Positions 8,011 through 17,677 of a stretch of 64,000 bases of DNA are shown one piece after another. The stretch covers positions 1-64,000 of the forward strand of contig CAYVRP010000004.1 in NCBI GenBank assembly GCA_964454025.1. The letters are read 5' to 3'. A program made the position numbers and the translations under genes. How positions within the stretch are numbered: position 1 is the stretch's first letter; each line of letters begins with the position of its first letter. The DNA is from JAFGBI01 sp964454025 (GTDB lineage Bacteria; Myxococcota_A; Polyangia; Polyangiales; Polyangiaceae). Below the pieces are notes generated by a model. It saw only the letters and a list, made by a program, of their open reading frames with translations, did no database searches and was not told the DNA's origin.

Positions 8011-9813
8011 GTGCTGGCGTCCGCATCTCCGGACCGACCGCGCTGGCGCGAGGCGCGTGGTCGCACCGCGCCAGCAGCCGGGGCCTTCCGCGGGCGCGCG
8101 GTCGAGGCCGTCGGGCTGCCGCTCGCGGTGCTCCTGGCGTTGACGCACGCTCCCGTCGCGGTGTCCGCGGCGAGCGCGCCGCCGCCCGGTCGCCCGGATC
8201 CGACCGGTTCGAGCAGCTCTGCGCGAGGGCCGTCCACGCCCCCGCCACCCACGCCGTCACCGCAGCCGGCGCTGACACCCCGACGCCGGCTCGATCCCAG
8301 CTGGCTCCTGGTGACGGGGCGGGTACCCGAGGCGGCGCCGGAGCCGGGTGTGGTGCGGCTCGCCGCCCACGGCGAGTACCAGGTCCGCCTCCGCTCCCAG
8401 ACGCCGGTGGTGCTGCTCCCCCTCGGCGAGGACCCCTCGACGAACCGGCTGGACCAGGGCGCGCGCTTGACGCACTGGCTCCGCCTGTCGCCGGTGCTGC
8501 AGCTGGGCGCGGCCGCACGCCTGGTCGCGCAGGCCGACGTACCCTACGGGATGATCGCTGGCCCCACGAACCGCTACGTCGGCGCGGCGCGCGAGCCCTG
8601 GGATCAACTGCAGCCGCTCCGGGCCCAGCTCCGCTGGCTCTACCTCGCCTGGTCGAACCCCGCGGTCGCGCTGCGCGTCGGTCAGCAGCCCGTCCACTGG
8701 GGGCTCGGGCTCGTGGATGACGACGGCGACCACCCCCCGCGCTTCGGTGATCCCGTCGCCGGCACCCGCGTCGAGCGGGTGTCGGTCGCCGTCCGCCCGG
8801 GCGGCGAGCGCGCCACCTGGGAGGTCCACGCGGCCGGCGATCTGGTGGTGAGCGACCCCCTCGCCGAACTTGGTGACCGGGACGTCGCGTGGCGCGCAGA
8901 GCTCGGGTTCCAGCACGGTATCGACCGTGACACGGGGATCGGCGTCCGGCTCCTCGGCCGCCGCCAGCGCTCCCCCCTCGACGAGGCCATCGACCCGGAC
9001 GCGCGGCGGGAGCTCACCCTGCTCACCGCCGACGCCACGGCCCGCGCCGCGGCCCCCCTCGCGGGTGACCTGGGGATGCTCTTCGTAGAGCTCGAGGCGG
9101 TCCTGAACCACGGCGCCTGGTCGCTCGAGCTGCCCGGCGCGAGCAGTCCGGGGCTCGCCGTCGAAGACGTTCGCGCGCACGGTGTGGCCGTGCGCGCGGG
9201 CGCCGTGGTCCTCGACGGCGACCCCGGCTCGACCTGGGGGCGGTTCGTGGCGGAGCTCGAGTGGGGGCGTGCCTCGGGGGACGCCGACCCCTACGACGGG
9301 GTCGACCACCGCTTCCGTTTCGCGCCGGGACACCGCGTCGGCGCCCTGCTCTTCAGCGAGGTCCTGGCCTGGAAGACCGCGCGCTCCGCGACCCTCGCCG
9401 CCGACGGCAGCCTGGGACCGACCCCGCGCCCCGAGGGTCGGGGACTCGCCACCGACGGCAGCGTGGCCGGCGCCACCTATCTCGCACCCGTCTTCGTGCT
9501 GCGGCCAATCCGCGACCTCGACCTCGAGGCGGGCGCGGTGATCGCGCAGTCCACCGCCGACGTGGTGGACCCCGTGCAGCTTTTCCGGGATGGGCGCGCC
9601 GTCAACTTCGACGGCGGAGATCCGCGCGCCCATGACCTCGGTCTGGAGCTCGACGCGAGCGTCGAGCTGCGCTTCCCGTTGTCGACGGGGCTGTGCCTCC
9701 AGCTCGGCGTCGAGGGCGCGGCCTTGTTTCCGGGCTACGCCTTGGCCGACGCCGACGGCCGCCGCAACCCCACGGTGGTGGCCGCCATGTCCCGCTTCGG
9801 AGTCCAGTACTAG
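8011..9813 (+). CDS. Predicted outer-membrane beta-barrel protein
   Basis: A 600-aa exported protein. A long N-terminus leads into a signal-like hydrophobic stretch at about residues 34-53 (VGLPLAVLLALTHAPVAVSA). A Pro-rich linker follows, then alternating beta strands to an aromatic end (SRFGVQY), typical of barrels recognised by BamA. The segment RVGQQPVHWGLGLVDDDGDH resembles my memory of the uncharacterised myxobacterial family TIGR04551; that identifier is unverified. The start is GTG 8011; the signal begins unusually late, so the true start may be internal. The next gene begins at the base after its stop, so they probably form an operon. Confidence 0.6.
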   Translation: MLASASPDRPRWREARGRTAPAAGAFRGRAVEAVGLPLAVLLALTHAPVAVSAASAPPPGRPDPTGSSSSARGPSTPPPPTPSPQPALTPRRRLDPSWLLVTGRVPEAAPEPGVVRLAAHGEYQVRLRSQTPVVLLPLGEDPSTNRLDQGARLTHWLRLSPVLQLGAAARLVAQADVPYGMIAGPTNRYVGAAREPWDQLQPLRAQLRWLYLAWSNPAVALRVGQQPVHWGLGLVDDDGDHPPRFGDPVAGTRVERVSVAVRPGGERATWEVHAAGDLVVSDPLAELGDRDVAWRAELGFQHGIDRDTGIGVRLLGRRQRSPLDEAIDPDARRELTLLTADATARAAAPLAGDLGMLFVELEAVLNHGAWSLELPGASSPGLAVEDVRAHGVAVRAGAVVLDGDPGSTWGRFVAELEWGRASGDADPYDGVDHRFRFAPGHRVGALLFSEVLAWKTARSATLAADGSLGPTPRPEGRGLATDGSVAGATYLAPVFVLRPIRDLDLEAGAVIAQSTADVVDPVQLFRDGRAVNFDGGDPRAHDLGLELDASVELRFPLSTGLCLQLGVEGAALFPGYALADADGRRNPTVVAAMSRFGVQY

Positions 9814-12800
9814 ATGGCTCTTCTGGTCCCCGCTCGATGGTCCCGGTGGGTCGCGGCGCGAGCCGCGATCGGCGCGCTGCTGCTGGGCGGCTGCACGGAT
9901 CGCGTCCCGGCCCGCGACTTCGGCACCACCCCACCCGGCGACGGTCCGCGGCTGCGCCACGATCTCGTCGACGGCCCGGCTCACGCCCCCTTCCCGAGCG
10001 ACCTCTTCACCGTCCCCGACCCCTCGAGCCCGACCGGGCTGCGGCTCAATGTCGCGCTCCCCGCCCCCACGAGGCTGCAGCGTGCCCTGCTGGACGAGCT
10101 GAACCGCCTCCCCGGTTTCGGCGTCACGGCGCCGATCACGGTACCGTTCGCACGGGAGAGCACCGATCCCGCCGAGGCCGCGCTCGATCTCGATTCCCTG
10201 CTCGGCCGGCACGGCCCCTCCTTCGACTTCGCCGACGACGCGGTCTACCTGCTGGATCTCGCGCAAGGCGTCCCGGTGCCGCTGGACCTGGGCGCGCGTG
10301 CGCGCGGGTTGCTCGTGCGGGACGAGGGGGTCTTCGGCGCGACCGACCCCCGGCGCCGCGAGCCGACCCTGGAGCTCGAGACCGTCGACGAACGCGTCGA
10401 CCCCGTCTCCGGGCTCCGGGATCTCACGCGCACCACGTACACGCCGGCCATCGACGGCGACGCCGACGGGATCCTGGACGTGCCGAACCTGCTCGACCCT
10501 CAGGCCTGCCAGCAGCTCGCTCCGGGCGAGCCGGGAACGCCGGAAGACGACGCTCGCGACCGCTGCCTGGCGGACAACCTGGTGCCGTTCTACGAGCGCG
10601 ACGGGGACACCCTCGTGCTCCACCCGCTCTTGCCCCTGCGCGGCGGCGCTCGCTACGCGGTCGTGCTGACGGATCGCCTCGTCGATCCCGAGCAGAACCC
10701 CGTGCGCTCCCCGCTCGACACGGTCTTCCACCCCGCGCAGCGCTCGACCGCCGAGCAGGTCGCCAGGCTGTTCGAGGACCCCGCGGCGACCGCGCGCTTC
10801 GGCGATCTCGCGGGGACCGGGCTCGCACACGTCGCGTTCACCTGGTCGTTCACCACCGCGCCGATCCTCGAGGATCTCACCCGGCTCGCCGCAGGGCTTT
10901 CGGGACGCGGCGACCTCGCGGCGCTCGCCACCGACTTTCCCCCCCAGCTCACACCGGCGACGGTCGTGGGAACCGTGCCGGAGGCGGACCTCGAGGGTGG
11001 CGCGGTGGAGCCGGCCGGTTGGGAGGATACCCCGGATTGCGCACCTCACGTGGCGCGGCCGCACGCCATCGACGGCGCCCTGCTCCGCGACCGGGTGAGC
11101 ATCGTCGCCCCGGTGTTGCTCGGCGTGCAGACCCTGCAGGAGCGGACCGCGCTCGCGGACTCGCTGGCGCGGATCTCCCACGTCGTGCTCGCGGAGCTAG
11201 ACGCCCCCTTCCTGCTCAGCGGCGGCCCCGCTAGCGGCGACCCCGACGCCACGTTCGACCGAAGCCGGATGGAGGGCCAGCGGGGGCCGTACCACGACCG
11301 GATCCCGATCTGGATCTTCGTCCCGCAGTCCGTCGCGGGGGCGAGCTCGCAGCCCTTCGACGCGGTCGTCTACGCCCACGGCTACGGGGGCTCGGCACTG
11401 GAGGCGCTGCCCCTCGCCGGCGCCCTGGCTGCCCAGGGGCTGGCCACCGTGGCCTTCGACGCCACCGGGCACGGCCCCGACGCCACGGCAGCGTCGCTCC
11501 TCCAGGCGCTCCTCCTGCCGACGTGCCACGCTCGCGGGCTCACCGCCGCGCTCGCGACCCGAGCGCACGACCTCGACGGTGACGGTGACCACGCCGACGA
11601 CGTGGGCCGCGACGCGCGCAACGGGCACCCCGCCCACGTGCGGGACGTCATCCGCCAGACCGCGCTCGACCTGGTCGCCATCGTCCGCGCGCTCGGCGCG
11701 AGCGAGCCCGCGGAGGATCCGCGGGGTGGCGACTTCGACGCAGACGGGGTGCGAGACGTCGGCGGCCCCGACCGCCAGATCACCGTGTTCGGCCGCTCCC
11801 TGGGCGGCGCCGCCGCCGTGCTGGCGGGCACTCTCACCCCGGACTTGCGCGCGGTCGCCGCCCGGGGTGCCCCGGGCACGCTGGGCGACCCCTGGCTGCG
11901 CACGGCGGATCCGGTCGCGTTCCGCGCCTTCACCGGCCCTTGGCTCGGCCCCGCCGTCCTTGGCCTCCCCGCCGCCGAGCTCCCCGTGGACGCCACCGCC
12001 TGCGCGCCGACCGAGCTGTCACTTCGGCTGACCGCCATCGATGTCGATCGCGAGCGCGAGCTCGAGTTCGCCTGCGTGGACCCCACGGGCAGCGCGATCG
12101 CGAAGACCGGCGGCGTGGTCGTCGTCACCAACGTCGAGTCCCTGGAGCGGCGGTGCGCCCGGATCGCCCCGACCGGTGGCTTCCGGGTCGAGATCCCCGC
12201 CGACGCCAACGATCGCTTGCACGTCGCGATCTACGAGCGGGCTGACGCGATCGCGTCCTACGATCCAGACGCCGGGTGCGCGGTGGCGCCGGACACGCCG
12301 CGGGTCGCGACGGTGTACGAGTGGGGTGCGGGCCCCATCGCGACCGGGACCACCGACGGCCGGGGAGTCGTGATCTGCAGCGCGCCGCGGGGATGCACGG
12401 AGTTCCAGGGGCACCTCATCCCCGCTGGCGCTCCGCTGCGCGCGCTCACCGCTGGCGCCGGCCTCGGGCGCCAGACCCCGCGTTTCCGGCGTTGGATGGA
12501 TCTCGCCCGCCACGTCACCGCGCCGGGCGACCCCGCCGCGTTCGCTCCGCACCTCGGACTCGCGCCACCCTCCCACGAGGGCTCCGCCGCCCGCGCCCCG
12601 ACGGCGGCCCTGTTGCTGACGCCGGTCGGCGCGCTGGAGGTCCCGGTCGACGTCCAGGTGATGCTCGCCCGCAGCGCGGGGCTGGTGCCGTTCCTCGCAC
12701 CCTCCGCGGCGGACGGGGTGCCGGAGCTGGCCGACCACGTCACCCCTGAGGCACTCTTCGACGCGCTCGGGGGCAAGACACCCCACCAGGAGCTGGTCGC

Positions 12801-13410
12801 GAGCGCCATCCTGGAGGCCCTCCCTCGTCTCGCGCGAACGCCGCCCCTCGGACCCTGCGGCAACGCCGAGCTCTCCCTGGCCGAGGCGCCCGAATGCCAC
12901 CCGGCGTGCACCGCGGACGACGACTGCACCGGGAGTCGGGTCTGCGACCTTGATCTGGGTGGCCACTGCCGCCTCCCCGACCCCTCGGAGACCGACTGCG
13001 CTCGCACCCTCGCCGATCCGGACGCCCTGGACGAAGGGCGCGCGCGCGACGGCGCGCACGAGCTCGCGCCCCCGCTGCGGCTCGGCCGCCTGTCAGCGAC
13101 CGCCCGCGAAGAGGGCACCGACGCCGTGTGGGAGCCGCGCCTGGTGGGCGCGCCCCGTGGGGAGGACTTCGGGGCGTGGGCGATGGACAAGCCGACGCTG
13201 GCGCTCTTCTTTCCCTACCTCTCACCCCAGGGCCGCGACCGCCTGCGCACGCCCGAGGCCTGCGCCGCGTTCGACGCCGACCAGTACCTGCTGCAGCTCG
13301 TGGCGCGGTTCCTCGCCACCGGCGGGGTCGATCCTTACCCGCTCTCGCACCCGGCCTCGCACCGCTGCCTCGAGGACCTCACCTGCCCCTTCCACCCCGC
13401 CCCGCCCTGA
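9814..13410 (+). CDS. Large lipase/esterase-like lipoprotein (alpha/beta hydrolase)
   Basis: A 1198-aa protein with a lipoprotein signal ending at LLLGGC (Cys about 27). The N-terminal motifs PFPSDLFTVPDPSSPTGLRL and LNRLPGFGVTAPITVPF resemble extracellular lipases of the VolA/Pla-1 type, which have a lipase N-terminal domain. An alpha/beta hydrolase core follows, with VVYAHGYGG near 525 and the nucleophile elbow GRSLGG near 658-663. The C-terminal third is unlike ordinary lipases and includes a Cys-rich stretch (HPACTADDDCTGSRVCDLDL). Substrate and the remaining catalytic residues are not certain. It directly follows the barrel gene. Confidence 0.65.
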   Translation: MALLVPARWSRWVAARAAIGALLLGGCTDRVPARDFGTTPPGDGPRLRHDLVDGPAHAPFPSDLFTVPDPSSPTGLRLNVALPAPTRLQRALLDELNRLPGFGVTAPITVPFARESTDPAEAALDLDSLLGRHGPSFDFADDAVYLLDLAQGVPVPLDLGARARGLLVRDEGVFGATDPRRREPTLELETVDERVDPVSGLRDLTRTTYTPAIDGDADGILDVPNLLDPQACQQLAPGEPGTPEDDARDRCLADNLVPFYERDGDTLVLHPLLPLRGGARYAVVLTDRLVDPEQNPVRSPLDTVFHPAQRSTAEQVARLFEDPAATARFGDLAGTGLAHVAFTWSFTTAPILEDLTRLAAGLSGRGDLAALATDFPPQLTPATVVGTVPEADLEGGAVEPAGWEDTPDCAPHVARPHAIDGALLRDRVSIVAPVLLGVQTLQERTALADSLARISHVVLAELDAPFLLSGGPASGDPDATFDRSRMEGQRGPYHDRIPIWIFVPQSVAGASSQPFDAVVYAHGYGGSALEALPLAGALAAQGLATVAFDATGHGPDATAASLLQALLLPTCHARGLTAALATRAHDLDGDGDHADDVGRDARNGHPAHVRDVIRQTALDLVAIVRALGASEPAEDPRGGDFDADGVRDVGGPDRQITVFGRSLGGAAAVLAGTLTPDLRAVAARGAPGTLGDPWLRTADPVAFRAFTGPWLGPAVLGLPAAELPVDATACAPTELSLRLTAIDVDRERELEFACVDPTGSAIAKTGGVVVVTNVESLERRCARIAPTGGFRVEIPADANDRLHVAIYERADAIASYDPDAGCAVAPDTPRVATVYEWGAGPIATGTTDGRGVVICSAPRGCTEFQGHLIPAGAPLRALTAGAGLGRQTPRFRRWMDLARHVTAPGDPAAFAPHLGLAPPSHEGSAARAPTAALLLTPVGALEVPVDVQVMLARSAGLVPFLAPSAADGVPELADHVTPEALFDALGGKTPHQELVASAILEALPRLARTPPLGPCGNAELSLAEAPECHPACTADDDCTGSRVCDLDLGGHCRLPDPSETDCARTLADPDALDEGRARDGAHELAPPLRLGRLSATAREEGTDAVWEPRLVGAPRGEDFGAWAMDKPTLALFFPYLSPQGRDRLRTPEACAAFDADQYLLQLVARFLATGGVDPYPLSHPASHRCLEDLTCPFHPAPP

Positions 13411-13461
13411 GGGACCCCGCGCGGTGCGGCGAGCGCCGGGCCGAGGTACGCTGCGCGAGAC

Positions 13462-14445
13462 GTGGCCCTCCCTCGCCTCCACCTCGCCCACCTCCCCACC
13501 CCCTTGACGCACCACCCCGAGCTCGACCGGCTCGTCGGCGCCGAGGTGTGGGTCAAGCGTGACGACATGACCAGCGGCGCCGCCGCCGGGAACAAGATCC
13601 GGAAGCTCGAGTGGCTCCTCGCCCACGCCCGGCAGGAGCAGGCGACCACGATCCTGACCTGCGGGGGGGTGCAGTCGAACCACGCCCGCGCCACGGCGCT
13701 GGTCGCCGCCGAACTCGGCCTGCGCGCCCTCCTGTTCCTGCGCGTCGCCGACCCCTCCGCGCCGGCTCCGACGACGGGAAACCTGCTGCTCGATCGGATG
13801 GCGGGGGCCGAGGTACGCTTCATCACCCCCGCCGAGTACGCCGATCGCGACCGCGTCATGCGGACCGCCGCGGAGGCGCTGAGCGCGCGCGGGGAGCGCC
13901 CCTACGTGATCCCGGAGGGCGGCTCCAACGGCCGCGGGGCGCTCGGCTACGTGCAGGCGATGCGCGAGGTCCGCCAGCAGCTCGATCATGGCCTCGCCGG
14001 AGGGCCGCGCAGGTTCGACGTCGTCGTGCACGCCTGCGGCTCCGGCGGCACCGCCGCCGGAGCCGCGCTGGGCGCCAGCGCCTTCGACGTGGCGCGCGAG
14101 GTGATCGCGATGGCCGTCGCCGGCGATCGTGCCACGTTCGACGCCATCATCGCCCGGGTCATCGACGAGGCCCGCGCGCTCGACCCCGCTCTGCGCGCGC
14201 CCGCGCCGTGGCGCGTCTGCGAGCACGCGAGGGGACCTGAGTACGGGGTGGCGAGCGAGGAGCAACGGCGCCTCATCCTCGACGTGGCCCAGCGCACCGG
14301 CCTGGTGCTCGATCCGGTCTACACCGGCAAGGCCCTCTTCGGCCTCGCCCGCCTGGAGCCGCGCCCCCGGCGCGTGCTCTTCCTGCACACGGGCGGCCTC
14401 CCGGGCCTGCTCGCGCAGGCCGAGGCGATGACCTCGCTGCTGTGA
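13462..14445 (+). CDS. PLP-dependent D-cysteine desulfhydrase / ACC-deaminase family enzyme
   Basis: A 327-aa fold-type II PLP enzyme. The lysine motif GNKIRKLE (about residues 43-50) holds the expected Schiff-base lysine. CGGVQSNHARA follows as the cofactor/substrate loop, then CGSGGTAAG for the PLP phosphate and HTGGLPGL near the C-terminus. Family members convert D-cysteine to pyruvate, H2S and ammonia, or cleave 1-aminocyclopropane-1-carboxylate. The sequence alone does not decide between these, and desulfhydrase is more usual in bacteria. The start is GTG 13462, and it converges with the FHA gene. Confidence 0.82.
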   Translation: MALPRLHLAHLPTPLTHHPELDRLVGAEVWVKRDDMTSGAAAGNKIRKLEWLLAHARQEQATTILTCGGVQSNHARATALVAAELGLRALLFLRVADPSAPAPTTGNLLLDRMAGAEVRFITPAEYADRDRVMRTAAEALSARGERPYVIPEGGSNGRGALGYVQAMREVRQQLDHGLAGGPRRFDVVVHACGSGGTAAGAALGASAFDVAREVIAMAVAGDRATFDAIIARVIDEARALDPALRAPAPWRVCEHARGPEYGVASEEQRRLILDVAQRTGLVLDPVYTGKALFGLARLEPRPRRVLFLHTGGLPGLLAQAEAMTSLL

Positions 14446-14476
14446 CCGCCTCGTGGACCGGCGCCGAGGAGCGCAC

Positions 14477-15130
14477 CTAACCGATCCGCCGGCGCAGCCC
14501 GCGGGCGATCGGCGCGAAGGACCCGTCCACGAACCAGCCCTCCACCTCAGCGAGCACCGCGATCAGGCGCTGCTTCGCCGCCGCGTCCAGCGCCTCGTCA
14601 CGCCGCTCCGCCGTGGCCAGGAGCCGCTCGACCGAGTTCTCCACCATCGCCGCCAGCGCCTGCGGCTCCTCCCGCGCGTGCGGGCTCCGGACGAGCGCCT
14701 CCAGCACCTCGACGGTGCCCAGGTGCGGCGCCGTCACGTCGTGCTCGCGCGCGAACGGGTGGGGCTCACGCTCGACGACCTCCACCCCCGGCGCGACGCC
14801 GGGCCCGAGTCCCAGCGACAGCTCGCTCCGGGGCAGCCCCTGCTTCTCGGGCACCACCAGCACCTCGAAGAGCGTCTCCCCGACCAGCAGCCGCTCGCCG
14901 CCGCGCAGCACCCGCGGGGCGAGCACGCGGTCGGCGTCGACGAAGGTCCCATTGCGGCTCCCCAGATCACTGACCGTGATCTCGTCACCCGTGCGGCGGA
15001 CGAGCGTGTGGCGCCGCGAGGCCGTCGGATCGTCGATGTGCAGCTCGCAGTCGGAGCCGCGACCGATCACCGTATCGCCTTCCCGGATGCGCACCCGCAC
15101 GCCCCGCCACTCGAGGTAGAAGACGTCCAC
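14477..15130 (-). CDS. FHA-domain protein
   Basis: An N-terminal forkhead-associated domain (about residues 8-90) shows the core motifs IGRGSDCEL, SRRHTLV and DLGSRNGTFVD, which bind phosphothreonine peptides. The C-terminal 120 residues are helical and unrecognised. The frame is open to a GTG at 15238, but the extra 36 residues are low-complexity; GTG 15130 (DVFYLEWRGVRV) starts right on the first strand of the domain. Neither start has a good ribosome site. A phosphothreonine reader fits the Ser/Thr kinase at 41-42.5 kb, though nothing links them directly. Confidence 0.75.
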   Translation of the reverse strand: MDVFYLEWRGVRVRIREGDTVIGRGSDCELHIDDPTASRRHTLVRRTGDEITVSDLGSRNGTFVDADRVLAPRVLRGGERLLVGETLFEVLVVPEKQGLPRSELSLGLGPGVAPGVEVVEREPHPFAREHDVTAPHLGTVEVLEALVRSPHAREEPQALAAMVENSVERLLATAERRDEALDAAAKQRLIAVLAEVEGWFVDGSFAPIARGLRRRIG

Positions 15131-15275
15131 GGCCAGCTCGACTCTAGCCGAGCCGTCGCGCCCCGAGAACCCCTCGACCGGCAGCGAGGGGCTCGGCGAG
15201 GTCGCCCAGGACCCACCGCGGCCGCCGGGTCGTCGCACCCGGGCGGGGTGCGACCGCCGCCCCCACGCGGCGTGG

Positions 15276-17597
15276 TCAACGCGGCAACGGCTTGACCTCG
15301 ATCACGCGCAGCCCCCGACGAAAGGCCTGGAAACGCGCCAGGGTAGCCTCGCGAAGCGACGGGTCTTCGATGAGATCGCGCGTCTCCCCCGGATCCGCCA
15401 CGAGGTCGTAGAGCCCCAGCGGGCGCCCGTTGCTCGCGATGAGCTTCCGGCCCCGCTCGATGAACGCCTGGCGATCCGCGTTGTTGGGGCCGGCCGCCAT
15501 GTCGACGAAGACGATCCGCTCCTCGGGCACGTGCCCCGGCGGCGCGAAGACATCCGGCAAGAGCGACCGGCCGCTCAGAAAGTCGTCGCCTTCCCCCGTC
15601 GGCGCCGGCGCCCGAAAAAGCGCGAGGAGCGTCGGAGCGAGATCGATGAGGCTCCGCGCGGCGGTGATCCGGCGGGGGGCGACCCCCGGGACGTAGACGA
15701 GCAGCGGCACCCTGACCAGCGGCTCCCAGCCCGCGAAGCCGTGCCGGATCATCCCGTGCTCCCCGACCGCCTCGCCGTGGTCGGAGGTGATCACGATCGC
15801 CGTGCGGTTCCCGAGCGCGCCCCGCCGGACGTGGTCGATGACGCGCCCGAGGTGGTGATCGATGAAGGCGACCTCCCCGTCGTACCGATCGCGCTGCGAG
15901 CGCCCGAAGTCGAAGCCCTCGTGGGGCACGTAGTCGGCGTGGGTGTCTACGTAGTGCGTCCAGAAGAAGAAGGGACGCCCGTCCCGAGCGGCCTCGTCGA
16001 GGATCGCGAGGGTGCGGTCGGCCAAGGCGTCGCTGGTGCTCGTCCTGTCCTCCTCGGTGTAGCCGATGCTGGGCGCCACGCTGCCGTCGAGCACGTCCCA
16101 ACCGCGCTCGAAGCCGACGCCCTTCCGGAAGAAGTACCAGTACCCCTGCACGCTCAGCGTGCGCACCCCCGCCCGTTGCAGTCGCTCCCAGACGAGCGTG
16201 TCGCGCTCGTCGATGCGGTTGAAGTGAGCCCAGCCGCGGTGGGTTTCGCTGGTGTACTTGCCGATCATCATCGGCGGGATGCTCTTGCCGGTGTACGAGG
16301 CGAGCGCGTAGGCCCGCTCGAAGACGACAGCCTCGCTCGCCAACCGGTCGAGGTTCGGCGTGGTCCCCCGCGGGGAGCCCATGAAGCCGACGGCGTCCCA
16401 GCGCAGCGCGTCGATGGAGAGCACGATGACGTTGAGGTCCCGGCGCAGTCGCGCCTCGATCCATTCGGCCTCCGAGGGAGCGGCGGAGGCCGTGGGTGCG
16501 GGCAGCTCGGCCGCCGGGGCGGCCATGCCCGAGCAGTCCTCGGCGACCCCGTTGGCGGGCAGGTCGTCGGCTCCCGGTCCCACCGCGGCGCGCGCGTCAT
16601 CACAGTCGCCTCCCCCGAACCAGGGGGAGGCGCCGTCTCCGTCGCGATCCGAAACCCGACGGGCCGCGGCGAGCGTGAGCCTGGCCGCAGGCGCGGATCG
16701 CTCGACCGCGAGCGCCACCGAACGTCCGGCGAGCCCCGGTCCCCCGGCGTAGATGGTGGCGAGGAGGGAAAGCGCACCGGCGAGCAGCCCCAGCGCGCTG
16801 GGAACTCGCCGGAGCCAGATCGCCGCGAGGTACGCGGCGGCGGCCACCCCGGCCAGCAGCCCGGGCGCGCGCAGGTCGAGCTCCTCGCGCCGCAAGACCG
16901 CGAAGAGCGCGAGGGGCCCGCCCGCTCCACCGACGTCCCCCGTCGTCACGCCGTAGGCGAGCAGCGCTGCGCCCAGGACGGCCCCCAGAACCCCCGCGAC
17001 CCCGGGTCCAAGGCCGAGACGGGCGAGCCGGACGCCGAGCCAGGGGGCCGAAGCCAAGGTCGCGGAAGCGAGCCCGTGCGCGCCGAGCGCCGCCCCCAAA
17101 GCCAGGAGCGCCCCCGCCGCGAGCGCCGGCTCCGGACCGGCCAGCGCCACCAGCGCCAACCTCCCGACGACGACGACGAACAGGACCCCGGCGAGCGGCA
17201 CCAGCAGCAGCAGCCCGCCCCGGCGCGCCCGCACCTCGGAAGAACCTGCGGCGAGCGCCGCGCGCAGCCCTTCGGCCGATGGAAGCGACGATCCATGCAG
17301 GATCCGAACGGCGACGGCCGTGGCGATCCCGACCCCCAGCGCGACTGGGGCCAGGAGCCCCCAGGTGGCCAACCACAGCGCGCCCCAGGGCGGCGGCGGA
17401 GAGCTCGCGGCACGCGCCCAGGTCGCGTCCAGCGCGGCGCCCACGAGCCCGCCCGACGCGGCGCCGGTGAGCGCGCCTCCGAGTACCCGCAGGGCCGGCA
17501 CCCGCGCGCGCTCCCGCCCCGAACGGGGCGGAGCCGAGGGGCCTGCGCCGGGGGGCGACGGCTCTATCGCGGCGCCCGGCGGAAGGTTGGCTGCCAC
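15276..17597 (-). CDS. Polytopic membrane sulfatase/phosphotransferase-superfamily protein with MopE motif
   Basis: 773 aa. Residues about 35-300 form many hydrophobic helices. Residues about 313-352 carry a MopE-type metal-binding motif (SDRDGDG, GGDCDD, PGADDLPANGVAEDC). Residues about 385-773 are an alkaline-phosphatase-superfamily sulfatase domain: NVIVLSIDALRWD supplies metal-binding Asp, and TSDHGEAVGEHG near 605 supplies Asp-His. The nucleophile region reads SYTGKSIPPMM, with Thr/Ser and no formylglycine Cys. It is therefore more like LtaS or phosphoethanolamine-transferase relatives than a true sulfatase. Substrate is unknown; an envelope lipid or glycan headgroup is an inference. Confidence 0.72.
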   Translation of the reverse strand: MAANLPPGAAIEPSPPGAGPSAPPRSGRERARVPALRVLGGALTGAASGGLVGAALDATWARAASSPPPPWGALWLATWGLLAPVALGVGIATAVAVRILHGSSLPSAEGLRAALAAGSSEVRARRGGLLLLVPLAGVLFVVVVGRLALVALAGPEPALAAGALLALGAALGAHGLASATLASAPWLGVRLARLGLGPGVAGVLGAVLGAALLAYGVTTGDVGGAGGPLALFAVLRREELDLRAPGLLAGVAAAAYLAAIWLRRVPSALGLLAGALSLLATIYAGGPGLAGRSVALAVERSAPAARLTLAAARRVSDRDGDGASPWFGGGDCDDARAAVGPGADDLPANGVAEDCSGMAAPAAELPAPTASAAPSEAEWIEARLRRDLNVIVLSIDALRWDAVGFMGSPRGTTPNLDRLASEAVVFERAYALASYTGKSIPPMMIGKYTSETHRGWAHFNRIDERDTLVWERLQRAGVRTLSVQGYWYFFRKGVGFERGWDVLDGSVAPSIGYTEEDRTSTSDALADRTLAILDEAARDGRPFFFWTHYVDTHADYVPHEGFDFGRSQRDRYDGEVAFIDHHLGRVIDHVRRGALGNRTAIVITSDHGEAVGEHGMIRHGFAGWEPLVRVPLLVYVPGVAPRRITAARSLIDLAPTLLALFRAPAPTGEGDDFLSGRSLLPDVFAPPGHVPEERIVFVDMAAGPNNADRQAFIERGRKLIASNGRPLGLYDLVADPGETRDLIEDPSLREATLARFQAFRRGLRVIEVKPLPR

Positions 17598-17677
17598 GGG
17601 GCAGGATCTAGGCGGCCGCTCCGATCAGAGCAAGGCGCCGCCCTACTCGCCGGCGTCGATCGAGGGCGCCGAGCCCG

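Noticed and set aside
8257..11181. Reverse 974-aa open frame
   Set aside because: It is antisense to the barrel and lipase genes, has no domain, and reads as Arg/Gly/Glu-rich shadow sequence of high-GC DNA.
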